From positions 186,001 through 250,000 of the forward strand of contig NZ_JAPWGX010000002.1 in assembly GCF_027213965.1 (NCBI RefSeq): a DNA stretch of 64,000 nucleotides, read 5' to 3'. The notes beneath the pieces are model-generated. The model was not told the DNA's origin, made no database searches, and saw only the letters and a program-made list of their open reading frames with translations. The translations under genes and the position numbers were made by a program. Of this stretch, positions 15,877-25,852 are shown one piece after another; the stretch's first letter is position 1; the number at the start of each line of letters is the position of its first letter. This stretch comes from Maritalea porphyrae. GTDB lineage: Bacteria; Pseudomonadota; Alphaproteobacteria; Rhizobiales; Devosiaceae.

Positions 15877-16512
15877 TTATGACGTCGGTTGTTTCACAAT
15901 CCGCAAATATGGCTTCATTTCATTCCAGCCTTCTGGGAACTTCTTAGCTGCATCTTCATTTGAAAGAGCTGGTACGATGATTACATCGTCACCGTCTTTC
16001 CAATTCACTGGCGTTGCCACTTGGTGTTTAGCAGTCAGCTGCAATGAATCGATAACGCGCAGCACTTCATCAAAGTTCCGGCCCGTTGAGGCTGGGTACT
16101 CGATCTTAAGTTTGATTTTTTTGTCTGGCCCGACAACAAAAACGGACCGCACGGTCAAGGTGTTGTCAGCAGACGGGTGGATCATCGAGTAAAGTGTTGC
16201 CACTTTTCGTTCTGGGTCAGCAATCAGCGGGAAGTTGAGCGCTGTGCCTTGTGTTTCTTCAATGTCGCCTACCCAGGCCTTGTGATCTTCAATTGGATCA
16301 ACAGAAAGGCCGAGCACTTTGACCCCACGCTTATCGAACTCAGGCTTTAGTTTGGAGGTGTAACCCAACTCAGTGGTGCACACTGGCGTAAAGTTTTTCG
16401 GGTGCGAGAACAAAACTGCCCAGCTACCCTCAATATAGTCATGAAAATTGATGTGGCCTTCAGTGGTATCTGCTTCAAAATTGGGGGCTTCGTCGCCAAT
16501 TAGCAATCCCAT
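15877..16512 (-). CDS. 1-Cys peroxiredoxin (Prx6 family)
   Basis: A 211-aa cytosolic peroxidase that reduces hydrogen peroxide and organic hydroperoxides. The peroxidatic Cys45 is in FTPVCTTE. Length and the C-terminal extension (WKDGDDVIIVPALSNEDAAKKFP) are typical of the Prx6/1-Cys group rather than AhpC. No other conserved Cys that could resolve is visible. Monocistronic with its own terminator; a GGA-type ribosome site precedes the ATG. Confidence 0.95.
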   Translation of the reverse strand: MGLLIGDEAPNFEADTTEGHINFHDYIEGSWAVLFSHPKNFTPVCTTELGYTSKLKPEFDKRGVKVLGLSVDPIEDHKAWVGDIEETQGTALNFPLIADPERKVATLYSMIHPSADNTLTVRSVFVVGPDKKIKLKIEYPASTGRNFDEVLRVIDSLQLTAKHQVATPVNWKDGDDVIIVPALSNEDAAKKFPEGWNEMKPYLRIVKQPTS

Positions 16513-16655
16513 GATATTATTCCTTTGTGAGATTTTGTATTACATTCAATATGGGGTGTCGTAACCCAAAAGAGAATGCCCAAAGAGGAAAACTTTTTGC
16601 CAAAAGTGCAAATGCAACGAAAGGTTATGCTCCGAATTTTGTGTGGAGAGAAATT

Positions 16656-16856
16656 TCAGGAAAGCAAGTGCAGCAGATCACGCAGAATGTATTCTTCGTG
16701 CAGCAAAAACACGAATGGTGGCGTGATCGAAAACACCAGCGCGATTTGCCAGCGCACAGACTTAAAGCGGGCAATTGCGTATGCCAAAAGCATCGCAGCC
16801 GCCATGAACAATAGTTCTGCATTGTGAACGGTCAAAAACCTAAGCAGTTCTTGCAT
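16656..16856 (-). CDS. Possible small membrane protein, 66 aa
   Basis: The only plausible coding frame in the 460-base stretch between the peroxiredoxin and SulP genes. The 66 residues form two hydrophobic segments (LLFMAAAMLLAYAIARF and ALVFSITPPFVFLL) followed by an acidic/His tail (HEEYILRDLLHLL). No clear ribosome site and no recognised family. Nothing else was recognised in 16513-16655 or 16857-16930. Confidence 0.4.
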   Translation of the reverse strand: MQELLRFLTVHNAELLFMAAAMLLAYAIARFKSVRWQIALVFSITPPFVFLLHEEYILRDLLHLLS

Positions 16857-16930
16857 TTTACATAACCCAATCTGCCCCCAATTGTTTCAGGCAACAGGGT
16901 ACGCGCTTAGGTTTGTTTTGGCGTGAAACT

Positions 16931-16963
16931 GCTGGATTGCCTTTTATTCAAAGGCAATCCAGC
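16931..16963 (-). terminator. Strong hairpin downstream of sulP
   Basis: Perfect 14-bp stem (GCTGGATTGCCTTT and its complement) around a 5-base loop, ten bases past the SulP stop codon on the minus strand. It lacks a T-run, so it may stabilise the 3' end or stop transcription inefficiently. Confidence 0.6.
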
Positions 16964-16972
16964 AAACTCGCT

Positions 16973-18580
16973 TTAGTGCCCGGCATCCAGACGACCGGTT
17001 TGCAGGTCATAATCTGTAGCAACAGCATATTCTGGATCATCTTCTGCTGGCTCAACCAATTGCCCAGCTTTCTTAAGCAGATTTTTGCAATCGTTTGAAA
17101 GATGGCGCAATTTTAGCTTGGTGCCATTGGCTTCATATTTTGCGGCCAAAGCTTCAATAGCCTGCAACCCAGAGTGATCGACCACGCGTGACCCTGCAAA
17201 ATCGATAATCACTGTTTCTGGGTCTTCTTTGGGATCGAACAAGAGAGAAAAACTCTCAATGGAACCAAAGAACAATGGGCCTTCAAGCTTGTAGATTTTT
17301 TCTTTATCGCCTTCGTGATACCCGGGTGTCGTGGCGTGCATACGCGTTGATGCGTTCCACGCGTAAACCAGCGCGGCTACGATTACACCGACCACCACAG
17401 CAGTGGCCAAATCTGTTGCGACAGTGACCACAGTCACAAGCACAATCACAAATGCATCTGCACGCGGAATGCGCATCATGATTTGAATGGAGCGCCAAGC
17501 AAATGTGCCGATCACCACCATAAACATTACGCCGACGAGTGCAGCCAATGGAATTTGCTCAATTAGGCTTGAGGCAAAAAGGATAAAGGCAAGCAAGAAC
17601 AGCGCGGCTGAAATGCCTGACCAGCGCGTGCGACCGCCAGATTTCACATTGATCATAGACTGCCCGATCATGGCACAGCCGCCCATGCCACCAAAGAATC
17701 CCGTGATAAGATTGGCCAAACCCTGGGCAACGCTTTCCTTGGACGCACCACCCTTTGTTTCGGTAATTTCTGCCACAAGGTTTAAGGTGAGCAAAGATTC
17801 AATCAGGCCGATCGCTGCAAGAATAACAGCGTATGGCAAAATGATCTGCAATGTTTCAAAATTCAAAGGCACCATTGGGATATGGAACTGGGGCAAGCCC
17901 CCTTTAATGGATGCCAAATCGCCAACGCGGGGGACGTCCAAGTTTAGAAAGATCACCGCCAGCGATACAACGCCAATTGCGAGCAAGGGTGCTGGGATAA
18001 ACTTAATATATTTGCCGCCCCAGTGGATGATCATCATCGTCACAACGGTCAGGAATAGCATGAGATATAAGGGCATCCCTGTCATCCATTCACCGCCCGC
18101 AACACCATGTCCCCCGCCGGTCGCTGAACCAGGCACTTGGAACTGACTCAATTGAGCGAGAAAAATCACGATAGCTAGGCCGTTCACAAACCCCAGCATA
18201 ACAGGATGGGGGACCATGCGGATGAATTTGCCCCAGCGCATAATACCAACGAAAATCTGAATGATACCCATTAACACGACCGTTGCGAACAAATATTCAA
18301 TGCCATGCTGAGCCACCAAGGAAACCATAACAACCGCAAGCGCGCCGGTTGCGCCTGAAATCATACCCGGACGCCCGCCAAGTATGGCGGTAACCAAGCC
18401 AACGATGAAAGCGGCGTAAAGCCCCACCAGCGGATGAACCCCTGCCACAAATGCAAAAGCAACGGCTTCGGGCACCAATGCCAAAGCAACGGTTAGTCCA
18501 GCAAGAATATCGATGCGAAGCTGGGCGGGTGACGGCGCGACAAAACCATCGGCTGAAGCGGATAGAAAACGATTGAACAA
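16973..18580 (-). CDS. SulP-family inorganic anion transporter with STAS domain
   Basis: A 535-aa inner-membrane anion transporter of the SLC26/SulP family. It opens with [38 protein letters not shown], typical of the family, and has about 12 hydrophobic segments to residue ~410. The cytosolic C-terminal STAS domain ([11 protein letters not shown] ... [23 protein letters not shown]) follows. Substrate (sulfate, bicarbonate or other) cannot be read from sequence. No carbonic anhydrase or sulfate-assimilation genes are adjacent. It is transcribed alone. Confidence 0.93.
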   Translation of the reverse strand: MFNRFLSASADGFVAPSPAQLRIDILAGLTVALALVPEAVAFAFVAGVHPLVGLYAAFIVGLVTAILGGRPGMISGATGALAVVMVSLVAQHGIEYLFATVVLMGIIQIFVGIMRWGKFIRMVPHPVMLGFVNGLAIVIFLAQLSQFQVPGSATGGGHGVAGGEWMTGMPLYLMLFLTVVTMMIIHWGGKYIKFIPAPLLAIGVVSLAVIFLNLDVPRVGDLASIKGGLPQFHIPMVPLNFETLQIILPYAVILAAIGLIESLLTLNLVAEITETKGGASKESVAQGLANLITGFFGGMGGCAMIGQSMINVKSGGRTRWSGISAALFLLAFILFASSLIEQIPLAALVGVMFMVVIGTFAWRSIQIMMRIPRADAFVIVLVTVVTVATDLATAVVVGVIVAALVYAWNASTRMHATTPGYHEGDKEKIYKLEGPLFFGSIESFSLLFDPKEDPETVIIDFAGSRVVDHSGLQAIEALAAKYEANGTKLKLRHLSNDCKNLLKKAGQLVEPAEDDPEYAVATDYDLQTGRLDAGH

Positions 18581-18686
18581 AATGAATGGACTCTCTGATC
18601 TGTTTGGCAGGCCATGCCTGACGAAAAACCCCTATGTTTGCGCGGTTTAACGTAGTTTGATGTCACAAGCAAGATAAGGGTGCGAT

Positions 18687-19517
18687 CTAGCGCCGATGAC
18701 GGTTTGTTTCGCGCATCGAACGCCCCATGATGCTTTCAAGCCACCGAACGATCAGCGACAATGAAATGGTCATCACCAAATATAGGAATGCAACAACGTT
18801 GTATGTTTCAAAAAACTTGAATGTAGAGGCCGAATAAACCTTCCCTAATTGCGTTATATCTTGCACACCCAACACCGACACTAGCGCGCTATCTTTGATC
18901 ATCGCCACCAGTTCATTGCCCATTGGCGGCAAGATTAATTTGAAAGCTTGAGGGGCGACGACAAAACGAAAGGTGTGCCACCGGCCCAACCCCAGTGCCT
19001 TTGCTGCTTCAACTTGACCCCGGTCAACTGCTTCAATGCCGGCACGAAAAATTTCAGCAATAAAAGCGGAATAGGAAATTGTGAGCGCAATGATCGCCCG
19101 CCATGTGAAATCGAAGCCGCGCACGGTCATCTTTCCAAATAACCCCAATTCAATCAACGGGTTCATTCCCCAGTTGAAAAAACCGACAAACCATGGGGCA
19201 CCCACAAACGCTATGTAAAACAGCAACACCAGCATGGGAATGCCGCGCACAATTTCTATGTAAAATGTGGCCACTTCACGCAAAACACGAAGTGGGGAAA
19301 CGCGCGCCAAAACAACAATAGTGGCCAAACAGACGCTGAGCGTAAAGGCAACAAGTGTCACATAAAGCGTAGTGGAAACGCCACGGCTCAGCGCGAAGAA
19401 GATCGTCTGATAGCCCTGATCCGCAATGATGGACCACAGCACCACAACAGCGCACAAAATGGCAGCGAGCAACCAAAAGGGGATCTCGCGTTTGGCTGTC
19501 GTTTGCATAGGGGTCAT
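18687..19517 (-). CDS. Amino-acid ABC transporter permease
   Basis: About 276 aa, an inner-membrane permease of the His/Glu/Gln type with the loop EAAKALGLGRWHTFRFVVAPQA. It is longer than HisM-type permeases, with an extra N-terminal segment and a longer periplasmic insert (VGFFNWGMNPLIELGLFGKM). An in-frame ATG at 19559 lies inside a hairpin, so ATG 19517 or 19508 is more likely; none has a good ribosome site. It follows the binding-protein gene. No ATP-binding gene is next to it, so it must borrow an ATPase encoded elsewhere. Confidence 0.88.
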   Translation of the reverse strand: MTPMQTTAKREIPFWLLAAILCAVVVLWSIIADQGYQTIFFALSRGVSTTLYVTLVAFTLSVCLATIVVLARVSPLRVLREVATFYIEIVRGIPMLVLLFYIAFVGAPWFVGFFNWGMNPLIELGLFGKMTVRGFDFTWRAIIALTISYSAFIAEIFRAGIEAVDRGQVEAAKALGLGRWHTFRFVVAPQAFKLILPPMGNELVAMIKDSALVSVLGVQDITQLGKVYSASTFKFFETYNVVAFLYLVMTISLSLIVRWLESIMGRSMRETNRHRR

Positions 19518-19547
19518 TAGGGGGACAAACTCTGGGCTGGTAGGATG

Positions 19548-19570
19548 GGTGCCCACCAATGGTGGGCACC
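19548..19570 (-). terminator. Intercistronic hairpin between binding protein and permease
   Basis: Perfect 10-bp stem GGTGCCCACC/GGTGGGCACC with a 3-base loop, nine bases past the binding-protein stop. No T-run. Same placement as the hairpins at 3071 and 59728; likely keeps binding-protein output above permease output. Confidence 0.6.
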
Positions 19571-19578
19571 AATTACGC

Positions 19579-20376
19579 TTATTGGTTGGCTTTATACTCG
19601 TAGAACCACTTCTGGTTCAGTTTTTCGAGCGTTCCATCTTCGCGCATAGATTTCAGGGCCGCATTAATTGGTGCAACAAGGTCGGAACCCGGTGTAAAGA
19701 TAAAGCCAAAATCTTCGGTGCCCAAAGCGTCACCAACAATTTTGAAAGCTCCTGGATTTGCGCCCATATAGCCTTGTGCAGATGTGCTATCCATCAATAC
19801 AGTATCGACGTCGCCAACTTTAAGAGCTTGCACACTTGCACCAAACGTCTCAAACAATTTGATCCGCGGGTTGGCTTCATCACCATCAAGCATGTCGTAT
19901 ACAGCCACATAGAAGTTGGTTGTGCCCGGTTGCGCCCCGACCAGCAGATCTGCATTTGCGGCAAAACTTGAAGCGTCGGTAAACTGGGTTTCGTTAGCAC
20001 GCACCAGCAGGAACTGTTGCGAAGTCATATAGGGCTCCGAGAAGTCAATTTGCGTTGCCCGTTCGTCCGTAATTGTTATTCCATCCATACCCACATCGAA
20101 CTGGCCATCGCGCACAGCTTGTATCATGGTGTCCCAACTTGAAATCTGCCAGTCAACTTTTGCATTCAACCGCAAAGCGATTTCATTGAAGGCATCATAC
20201 TCCCAACCAATGCCTTCCCCCGTTTTCGGGTCTGCAAAATTGAGCGGCGTATAGGCGTTTTCGGTTACGGCGACGATAGTGCGCCCGCCTAAATCTGGCA
20301 GGCTTTCAGCGGCTGCAATTGTAGTGGCGCCCAAAAGTGCTGCAAAGGTCGCAGCCATTAAACTTGCAATTTTCAT
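19579..20376 (-). CDS. Amino-acid ABC transporter substrate-binding protein (SBP_bac_3)
   Basis: A 265-aa periplasmic binding protein with Sec signal ([17 protein letters not shown], cut near IAAAES). Family blocks are [57 protein letters not shown] and QIDFSEPYM. It forms an operon with the permease downstream and is divergent from the polyamine operon 222 bases away. The neighbourhood invites a guess of arginine or polyamine-related uptake, but nothing in the sequence proves the ligand. Confidence 0.92.
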   Translation of the reverse strand: MKIASLMAATFAALLGATTIAAAESLPDLGGRTIVAVTENAYTPLNFADPKTGEGIGWEYDAFNEIALRLNAKVDWQISSWDTMIQAVRDGQFDVGMDGITITDERATQIDFSEPYMTSQQFLLVRANETQFTDASSFAANADLLVGAQPGTTNFYVAVYDMLDGDEANPRIKLFETFGASVQALKVGDVDTVLMDSTSAQGYMGANPGAFKIVGDALGTEDFGFIFTPGSDLVAPINAALKSMREDGTLEKLNQKWFYEYKANQ

Positions 20377-20613
20377 AATTCACTCCCCAATATCGCAATT
20401 CGTATTATTGAAATGTTGGCCAAAACTGTATGGTGAGATGCAGCGCTTGAAAAGGCCTATTGCGTTTTATACAAAGGTGCAATGTTGCAAATGAATGGCA
20501 GAAACCATAATTGAGATTGACAATTTGGCCGCTTGCCTATTCTTGGCGTTGAAGTTGGTGAACAGCGAATTGCTGTGGCACTATTACATTCGGATTGATT
20601 GGAGATTTTCGAA

Positions 20614-22500
20614 TTGGAAACAAGATTGGGTGCCGAAATCTACGGCATTGATCGTTGGGGACACAAGATCCTCACAGTTCTGCCAAATGGTGACGCTGGG
20701 CTCGTTGACGTGATGAACCCCAAGGCACTTCCTGTAAGCATTCCCTCGATCGTGAACGATTTGGCGGAACGCGGAATTCATTCGCCAATTTTGCTGCGCG
20801 TTAATTCCTTTTTGCAAAACAGTCTTATCGAACTCAATCAAGGGTTTGCAAAAGCCATAGATGGTTACAAATATGGCGGCGATTACCGCGGTGTGTTTCC
20901 AATCAAGGTCAACCAACAAGCAGAAGTAGTTGAACGGATCGTTGAGACCGGACGCCAATTTAGCTATGGGCTAGAAGTTGGCTCAAAGCCTGAGTTATTA
21001 ATTGCGCTGTCGCAAAACCTAGCCAAAGACAGTTTGCTGATTTGCAACGGCGTGAAGGATGAAGAATTTATCCGCTTAGCGATCCTATCCTGCAAAATCG
21101 GCTTTAACACGATTATTGTTTTGGAAAGCCCGAAAGAGTTGGATTTGGTCATCCGGGTATCCAAAGCACTTGGCGAGAAGCCACGACTTGGTGCGCGCAT
21201 TAAGCTCACGCACCAGATCACTGGGTATTGGGCAGAGAGCTCGGGCGATCGCTCAACCTTTGGCATGACCACCGATAATGTGGTTGCGGTAACTGAGCGA
21301 TTGAAGGCAGAGGGCATGGAAGATTGCCTGATCCTACAGCATTCGCACTTGGGCTCTCAGATATCCGATATCAATGATGTACGACGCATTGTGCAAGAAG
21401 CTTGTCGCTTTTACACGGAGCTCAAATCGCTTGGCATGCCCCTCAAGTTTCTCGACCTTGGCGGTGGCCTTGGCATCGATTACACGGGTGAAAAACAATC
21501 GAACGAAAACTCCGTCAACTATAGTTTGCCAGAATATTGCGAAGCTATCGTTGAAACGGTCAAATATGCGATGGATGAAGCCAAGATTGAACATCCTAAT
21601 ATCGTGACCGAAAGCGGGCGTGGCGTTGTTGCACTGTCGTCAATGTTGATTTTTGATGTATTGGACGCCACCCTATACGATAGCGCAACCTTGCCGGAAA
21701 CCGGCGAAAATGCACATCATTTGATCAAAGACCTTTTGGCCATTCAGGGCTATTTGTCCACAAAACGTCTGCAAGAATGCGTGAACGATGCGATTTATTA
21801 TCGGGATGAAGTGCGGGCTTTGTTCCGGCGCGGCAACATGGATATTAAGTCGCTCGCCCAAGCTGAAACCGTTTTCAGATATTTGGTTGCCCAATTTAAG
21901 ACACTGGCGGCTGATGCTGAAACGTCCGCACAACTTGAAGAGCAACTGGGCAGTTTCGCCGATATTTATCACGGCAATTTCTCGCTTTTCCAATCTCTTC
22001 CTGATGTTTGGGCTATTGATCAATTGCACCCAATTATGCCGTTGCAACGGCTAAACGAAACACCGCATCGCCAGGCCATGCTGTCCGATATCACATGTGA
22101 TTCAGATGGTAAGATCGACCGATTTGTGCTTGCTGACGGAATATCAAAAACCCTGCCCGTGCATGACCTAAAAGAAAACGAAGACTACTACATCGGCGTA
22201 TTCTTTGTTGGCGCATACCAAGAAACACTGGGTGATTTGCACAATCTTTTCGGCGACACGAATGTTGTCACCGTGGCGTTGGGCAATGATGGGAACTTTG
22301 ACCTGCTGCATGAAGTTGAGGGTGATACCATTTCTGAGGTTCTGGAGTATGTGGAATATGAGGCCCAGACATGCCTTGCAACATTCCGCAAACGTGTTGA
22401 CAACGCTGTAAGTGAAAAGAAGTTGTCGATTTCAGAACGTCGAGTGCTCATTGCAGCTTACAAAGACAGCTTGAGTGGCTACACTTACTTCGAAAAATAG
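20614..22500 (+). CDS. speA: Biosynthetic arginine decarboxylase SpeA
   Basis: A 628-aa PLP enzyme (alanine-racemase fold) converting arginine to agmatine. The PLP Lys is in GVFPIKVNQQ; GLEVGSKPELL, HSHLGSQI, FLDLGGGLGIDY and VTESGRG are family blocks. The active-site Cys region lies near ITCDSDGKID. The frame opens at TTG 20599, but TTG 20614 is preferred since GGAG lies nine bases before it and nothing precedes the first. First gene of a four-gene operon whose products carry arginine through to spermidine; the next frame follows without a gap. Confidence 0.95.
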   Translation: METRLGAEIYGIDRWGHKILTVLPNGDAGLVDVMNPKALPVSIPSIVNDLAERGIHSPILLRVNSFLQNSLIELNQGFAKAIDGYKYGGDYRGVFPIKVNQQAEVVERIVETGRQFSYGLEVGSKPELLIALSQNLAKDSLLICNGVKDEEFIRLAILSCKIGFNTIIVLESPKELDLVIRVSKALGEKPRLGARIKLTHQITGYWAESSGDRSTFGMTTDNVVAVTERLKAEGMEDCLILQHSHLGSQISDINDVRRIVQEACRFYTELKSLGMPLKFLDLGGGLGIDYTGEKQSNENSVNYSLPEYCEAIVETVKYAMDEAKIEHPNIVTESGRGVVALSSMLIFDVLDATLYDSATLPETGENAHHLIKDLLAIQGYLSTKRLQECVNDAIYYRDEVRALFRRGNMDIKSLAQAETVFRYLVAQFKTLAADAETSAQLEEQLGSFADIYHGNFSLFQSLPDVWAIDQLHPIMPLQRLNETPHRQAMLSDITCDSDGKIDRFVLADGISKTLPVHDLKENEDYYIGVFFVGAYQETLGDLHNLFGDTNVVTVALGNDGNFDLLHEVEGDTISEVLEYVEYEAQTCLATFRKRVDNAVSEKKLSISERRVLIAAYKDSLSGYTYFEK

Positions 22501-22542
22501 TTGAACTTTAAAACCACCCTCAACCTAAAAAGGGGAACTTTG

Positions 22543-23754
22543 ATGGGCAAGACACTTGTCATTGGCGCCGGGGGCGTTGGATCTGTTGCTGTTCACAAGA
22601 TGGCAATGAATAGCGATATTTTTACCGACATCACATTGGCAAGTCGCCGCAAATTTAAATGCGACGACATAGCCAAATCAGTAAAAGAACGCACTGGGGT
22701 TGAGATCAAAACCGCTGAAATCGATGCAATGGATGTGGAAGCCACCGCTGCCTTGATCAAACAAGTGGGGGCGGACCTGGTGGTCAACCTCGCTTTGCCC
22801 TACCAAGACCTTGCAATCATGGATGCATGCTTAAAGGCTGGTGCAAACTACCTTGATACGGCAAACTATGAGCCTGAAGATGAGGCAAAGTTTGAATATC
22901 ATTGGCAATGGGCTTATCAAGACAAATTCAAAGAAGCGGGACTGACAGCTATTTTGGGCTCTGGGTTTGATCCCGGTGTAACATCTGTGTTCGCGACTTG
23001 GTTGCGCAAACACAAGCTTGATAGCATTCGCCAAATCGATATTTTGGACTGTAATGGCGGGGACAATGGCAAAGCCTTTGCGACCAACTTTAACCCAGAG
23101 ATCAATATTCGCGAAGTGACAGCGCCCGCGCGGCACTGGGAGAATGGTGTATGGGTGGAAAGCCCAGCCATGACGCACAATTACAAATTCGACTTCCCAG
23201 TTGTTGGGGAGAAGAACATGTATTTGATGTATCATGAAGAGCTTGAAAGCCTTAAAACGCACTTCCCAGAAATTCAGCGCGCGCGTTTTTGGATGACCTT
23301 TGGTGATGCTTACATCAATCATGTGACCGTTTTACAAAACATCGGTATGACGTCGATCGAACCAGTGATGCATGACGGCAAAGAAATCATTCCTTTGCAG
23401 TTCCTTGCTTCAGTGTTGCCCGATCCAAGCGATTTGGGCGAATTGACCAAGGGCAAGACCTGTATCGGTGATATTGCAACAGGTAATGCCAAAGATGGTG
23501 CGGGCGAAAAGACCTATTACATCTACAACATTTGCGATCACGAGGAGTGCTACGCAGAAGTTGGCTCGCAAGCTGTTGCCTATACAACGGGTGTGCCTGC
23601 CATGATCGGCGCGGCGCAATTCCTAAAAGACAATTGGGCACAACCCGGCGTTTGGAACATGGAGCAGCTTGATCCTGATGATTTCATGGACATGCTCAAC
23701 AACCATGGCCTGCCTTGGGAAGTAAAAGAGCTGGACGGCCCCGTCCAATTCTAA
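22543..23754 (+). CDS. Carboxynorspermidine/carboxyspermidine dehydrogenase (LYS1-like)
   Basis: A 403-aa NADP-type oxidoreductase of the saccharopine-dehydrogenase family with N-terminal Rossmann motif VIGAGGVGSVAVHKMA. In the known alternative polyamine route this enzyme condenses aspartate semialdehyde with putrescine (or diaminopropane) to carboxyspermidine (or carboxynorspermidine). FDPGVTSVFATW and SQAVAYTTGVPAMIGAA fit that subgroup rather than lysine degradation. ATG 22543 has AAGGGGA ahead; the open frame reaches back to the speA stop. Its decarboxylase partner follows by 17 bases. Confidence 0.9.
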   Translation: MGKTLVIGAGGVGSVAVHKMAMNSDIFTDITLASRRKFKCDDIAKSVKERTGVEIKTAEIDAMDVEATAALIKQVGADLVVNLALPYQDLAIMDACLKAGANYLDTANYEPEDEAKFEYHWQWAYQDKFKEAGLTAILGSGFDPGVTSVFATWLRKHKLDSIRQIDILDCNGGDNGKAFATNFNPEINIREVTAPARHWENGVWVESPAMTHNYKFDFPVVGEKNMYLMYHEELESLKTHFPEIQRARFWMTFGDAYINHVTVLQNIGMTSIEPVMHDGKEIIPLQFLASVLPDPSDLGELTKGKTCIGDIATGNAKDGAGEKTYYIYNICDHEECYAEVGSQAVAYTTGVPAMIGAAQFLKDNWAQPGVWNMEQLDPDDFMDMLNNHGLPWEVKELDGPVQF

Positions 23755-23771
23755 ACAATAAAGGCGAAGAG

Positions 23772-24956
23772 ATGAGCGATTTTGGGTTGCCACAAAGCGG
23801 CGATGAAGGCGACTTTGGCAAATTCGACCTTAGGTCTGTCCCCTCGCCTTGTTTTGTTGTGGACGAGGTTGCAATTGAACGCAACCTCGCCATTTTGGCC
23901 GCTGTGAAAGCGCAGTCTGGGGCAAAAGTGCTGTTGGCATTGAAGGCATTTTCTATGTTCTCACTCGCGCCACTTGTGCGCACATATTTGGACGGCACCT
24001 GTGCTTCCGGACTGTTTGAAGCCCAGCTTGCCAACCGGCATTATGGCGGATCACTGACCACATTTTGCGCGGGTTACAAGCCACAGGATTTGCCTGAAAT
24101 CATCAAGCTGAGTGACCATCTCATCTTCAACTCTGTTGGGCAAAAGGATCGTTTTTCTTCGATTGTTGAGACGATGCGTGCTGCAGGCGAACAGGTTTCA
24201 ATTGGGCTACGAATTAACCCTGAGCATTCTGAGGGGCACACAGAGAAGTACGACCCTTGCGCGCCTTGCTCCCGTTTGGGCATTCCCGTTTCCCAATTGC
24301 GCACGTCTGATTTTGTGGACGTTGAGGGCATTCACATGCACACATTGTGTGAGCAAGGTTTTGAACCGCTTGAGCGCACTTGGGCCGCGATCTTACCCAA
24401 AATTGAACCCTACTTGGCAAATCTCAAATGGATCAATTTTGGTGGGGGGCATCACATCACGCGCCCCGACTATAATCGCGACGGGCTGATTGAGTTCATC
24501 AAAGATATCCGAACCAAACATCAAGTTGACGTATACCTTGAACCGGGCGAAGCCAGCGCCATTGATGCGGGCATCTTGGTGGGTGAAGTCTTAGACTTAC
24601 CCAAAAACGACAAGCAGTTGGCCATCACAGACATATCGGCGACCTGCCATATGCCTGATGTAATTGAAGCACCTTATCGTCCAGCGATGTTGGGAGAAAC
24701 CAATAAAGGCACAAGCTTTTTGTTGGGTGGACCTTCGTGTCTTGCGGGCGACATTATTGGCGAATATCAACCAGCGGCCCCATTTGAAATTGGGGATCGT
24801 TTTGCCTTTTTGGACCAAGCCCATTATTCGATGGTAAAAACAAACACCTTTAACGGCGTTCCATTACCCGCGATTGCAATTTGGAATTCGCAAACCAACC
24901 AAACCCGCCTCATCAAGCAGTTTGGCTATGATGATTTTGAACAGCGACTTTCTTAG
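23772..24956 (+). CDS. nspC: Carboxynorspermidine decarboxylase NspC
   Basis: A 394-aa PLP decarboxylase of the alanine-racemase fold that releases CO2 from carboxyspermidine/carboxynorspermidine to give spermidine/norspermidine. PLP Lys is in VLLALKAFSMF; GLRINPEHSE, WINFGGGHHIT and VYLEPGEA are characteristic, and the catalytic Cys lies in ISATCHMPDVIEAPYRP. The start follows an AAGGCGAAGAG site. It ends 11 bases before speB. With the preceding dehydrogenase it replaces the usual SpeD/SpeE spermidine route, which is absent here. Confidence 0.93.
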   Translation: MSDFGLPQSGDEGDFGKFDLRSVPSPCFVVDEVAIERNLAILAAVKAQSGAKVLLALKAFSMFSLAPLVRTYLDGTCASGLFEAQLANRHYGGSLTTFCAGYKPQDLPEIIKLSDHLIFNSVGQKDRFSSIVETMRAAGEQVSIGLRINPEHSEGHTEKYDPCAPCSRLGIPVSQLRTSDFVDVEGIHMHTLCEQGFEPLERTWAAILPKIEPYLANLKWINFGGGHHITRPDYNRDGLIEFIKDIRTKHQVDVYLEPGEASAIDAGILVGEVLDLPKNDKQLAITDISATCHMPDVIEAPYRPAMLGETNKGTSFLLGGPSCLAGDIIGEYQPAAPFEIGDRFAFLDQAHYSMVKTNTFNGVPLPAIAIWNSQTNQTRLIKQFGYDDFEQRLS

Positions 24957-24967
24957 AAAAGAGCAAA

Positions 24968-25819
24968 ATGGCTGACTTCCTTGACAGTGAACTCACCGGC
25001 GCCGAGCGCAATATTGTTGGTGCAAAATTCGTAATTGTCCCCATGCCACTTGAACGCACAGTTTCCTACGGTTCAGGCACCGCTGGTGGGCCTGATGCAA
25101 TTATTGAAGCTTCCAACGAGCTAGAACGCATTTGCCCTGAGGGGGAACCTTGTAGCAAAGGTATTGCCACTGTTGATGCGGTTCTTTGCGAGGGTGATTT
25201 GCCCGACGTAATGGAGCGGTTGGCACGGCAAACGCAAACCATCGTTACGCAGGGCAAAATTCCGGTAACATTGGGGGGCGAACATTCCCTCACTTATGGT
25301 GCAGTGAAAGGCGTTTCTGAAGGGCTCGGCCGCAAAGTTGGCATCGTTCAAATCGACGCCCATGCGGATTTGCGAATTGCTTATCAGGGCGAAGAACACT
25401 CTCACGCATCCGTTATGCATTTGTTGTGTGAAGATGGCCATTCACTTGCCCAATATGGCGTGCGTGCCCTGTGCCAACAAGAGGTAGACAGTCGCGCCAG
25501 AAATGGGGTTACCTTTATCGATGGGGAAGAGTTAGTTACTAAGAATATCAATTCAATTGAATTGCCTGAGGGCTTCCCAGAAGATATTTACATTAGCTTT
25601 GATGTTGATGGGCTAGACCCATCCATTATGCCCGCAACTGGCACGCCTGTGCCAGGTGGATTGGGTTACTATCAAGCACTGAACATCGTGCGTTCGGCCC
25701 TTGTTGGACGCCGCTGCGTTGGCATGGACATTGTTGAATTAGCACCAAACCGTGATAGCCAAGCCTGGGATTTCACTACGGCACAGATCGTCTATCGCAT
25801 TATGGGCATGGTTGCATAA
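24968..25819 (+). CDS. speB: Agmatinase-type ureohydrolase SpeB
   Basis: A 283-aa binuclear Mn ureohydrolase cleaving agmatine to putrescine and urea. Metal ligands are visible in GGEHSLTYG (His), QIDAHADLR (Asp-His-Asp) and SFDVDGLDPS (two Asp). The speA context favours agmatinase over arginase or guanidinobutyrase. Last gene of the operon; it supplies putrescine to the dehydrogenase/NspC pair encoded just upstream. Confidence 0.93.
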   Translation: MADFLDSELTGAERNIVGAKFVIVPMPLERTVSYGSGTAGGPDAIIEASNELERICPEGEPCSKGIATVDAVLCEGDLPDVMERLARQTQTIVTQGKIPVTLGGEHSLTYGAVKGVSEGLGRKVGIVQIDAHADLRIAYQGEEHSHASVMHLLCEDGHSLAQYGVRALCQQEVDSRARNGVTFIDGEELVTKNINSIELPEGFPEDIYISFDVDGLDPSIMPATGTPVPGGLGYYQALNIVRSALVGRRCVGMDIVELAPNRDSQAWDFTTAQIVYRIMGMVA

Positions 25820-25852
25820 ACCGCCTCACGGTGCTAACCCATTTTGAGATAT

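Noticed and set aside
17487-18146. 219-aa plus-strand frame inside the SulP gene
   Set aside because: Fully antisense to a well-supported transporter gene; composition is that of a reverse-frame shadow and no family matches.
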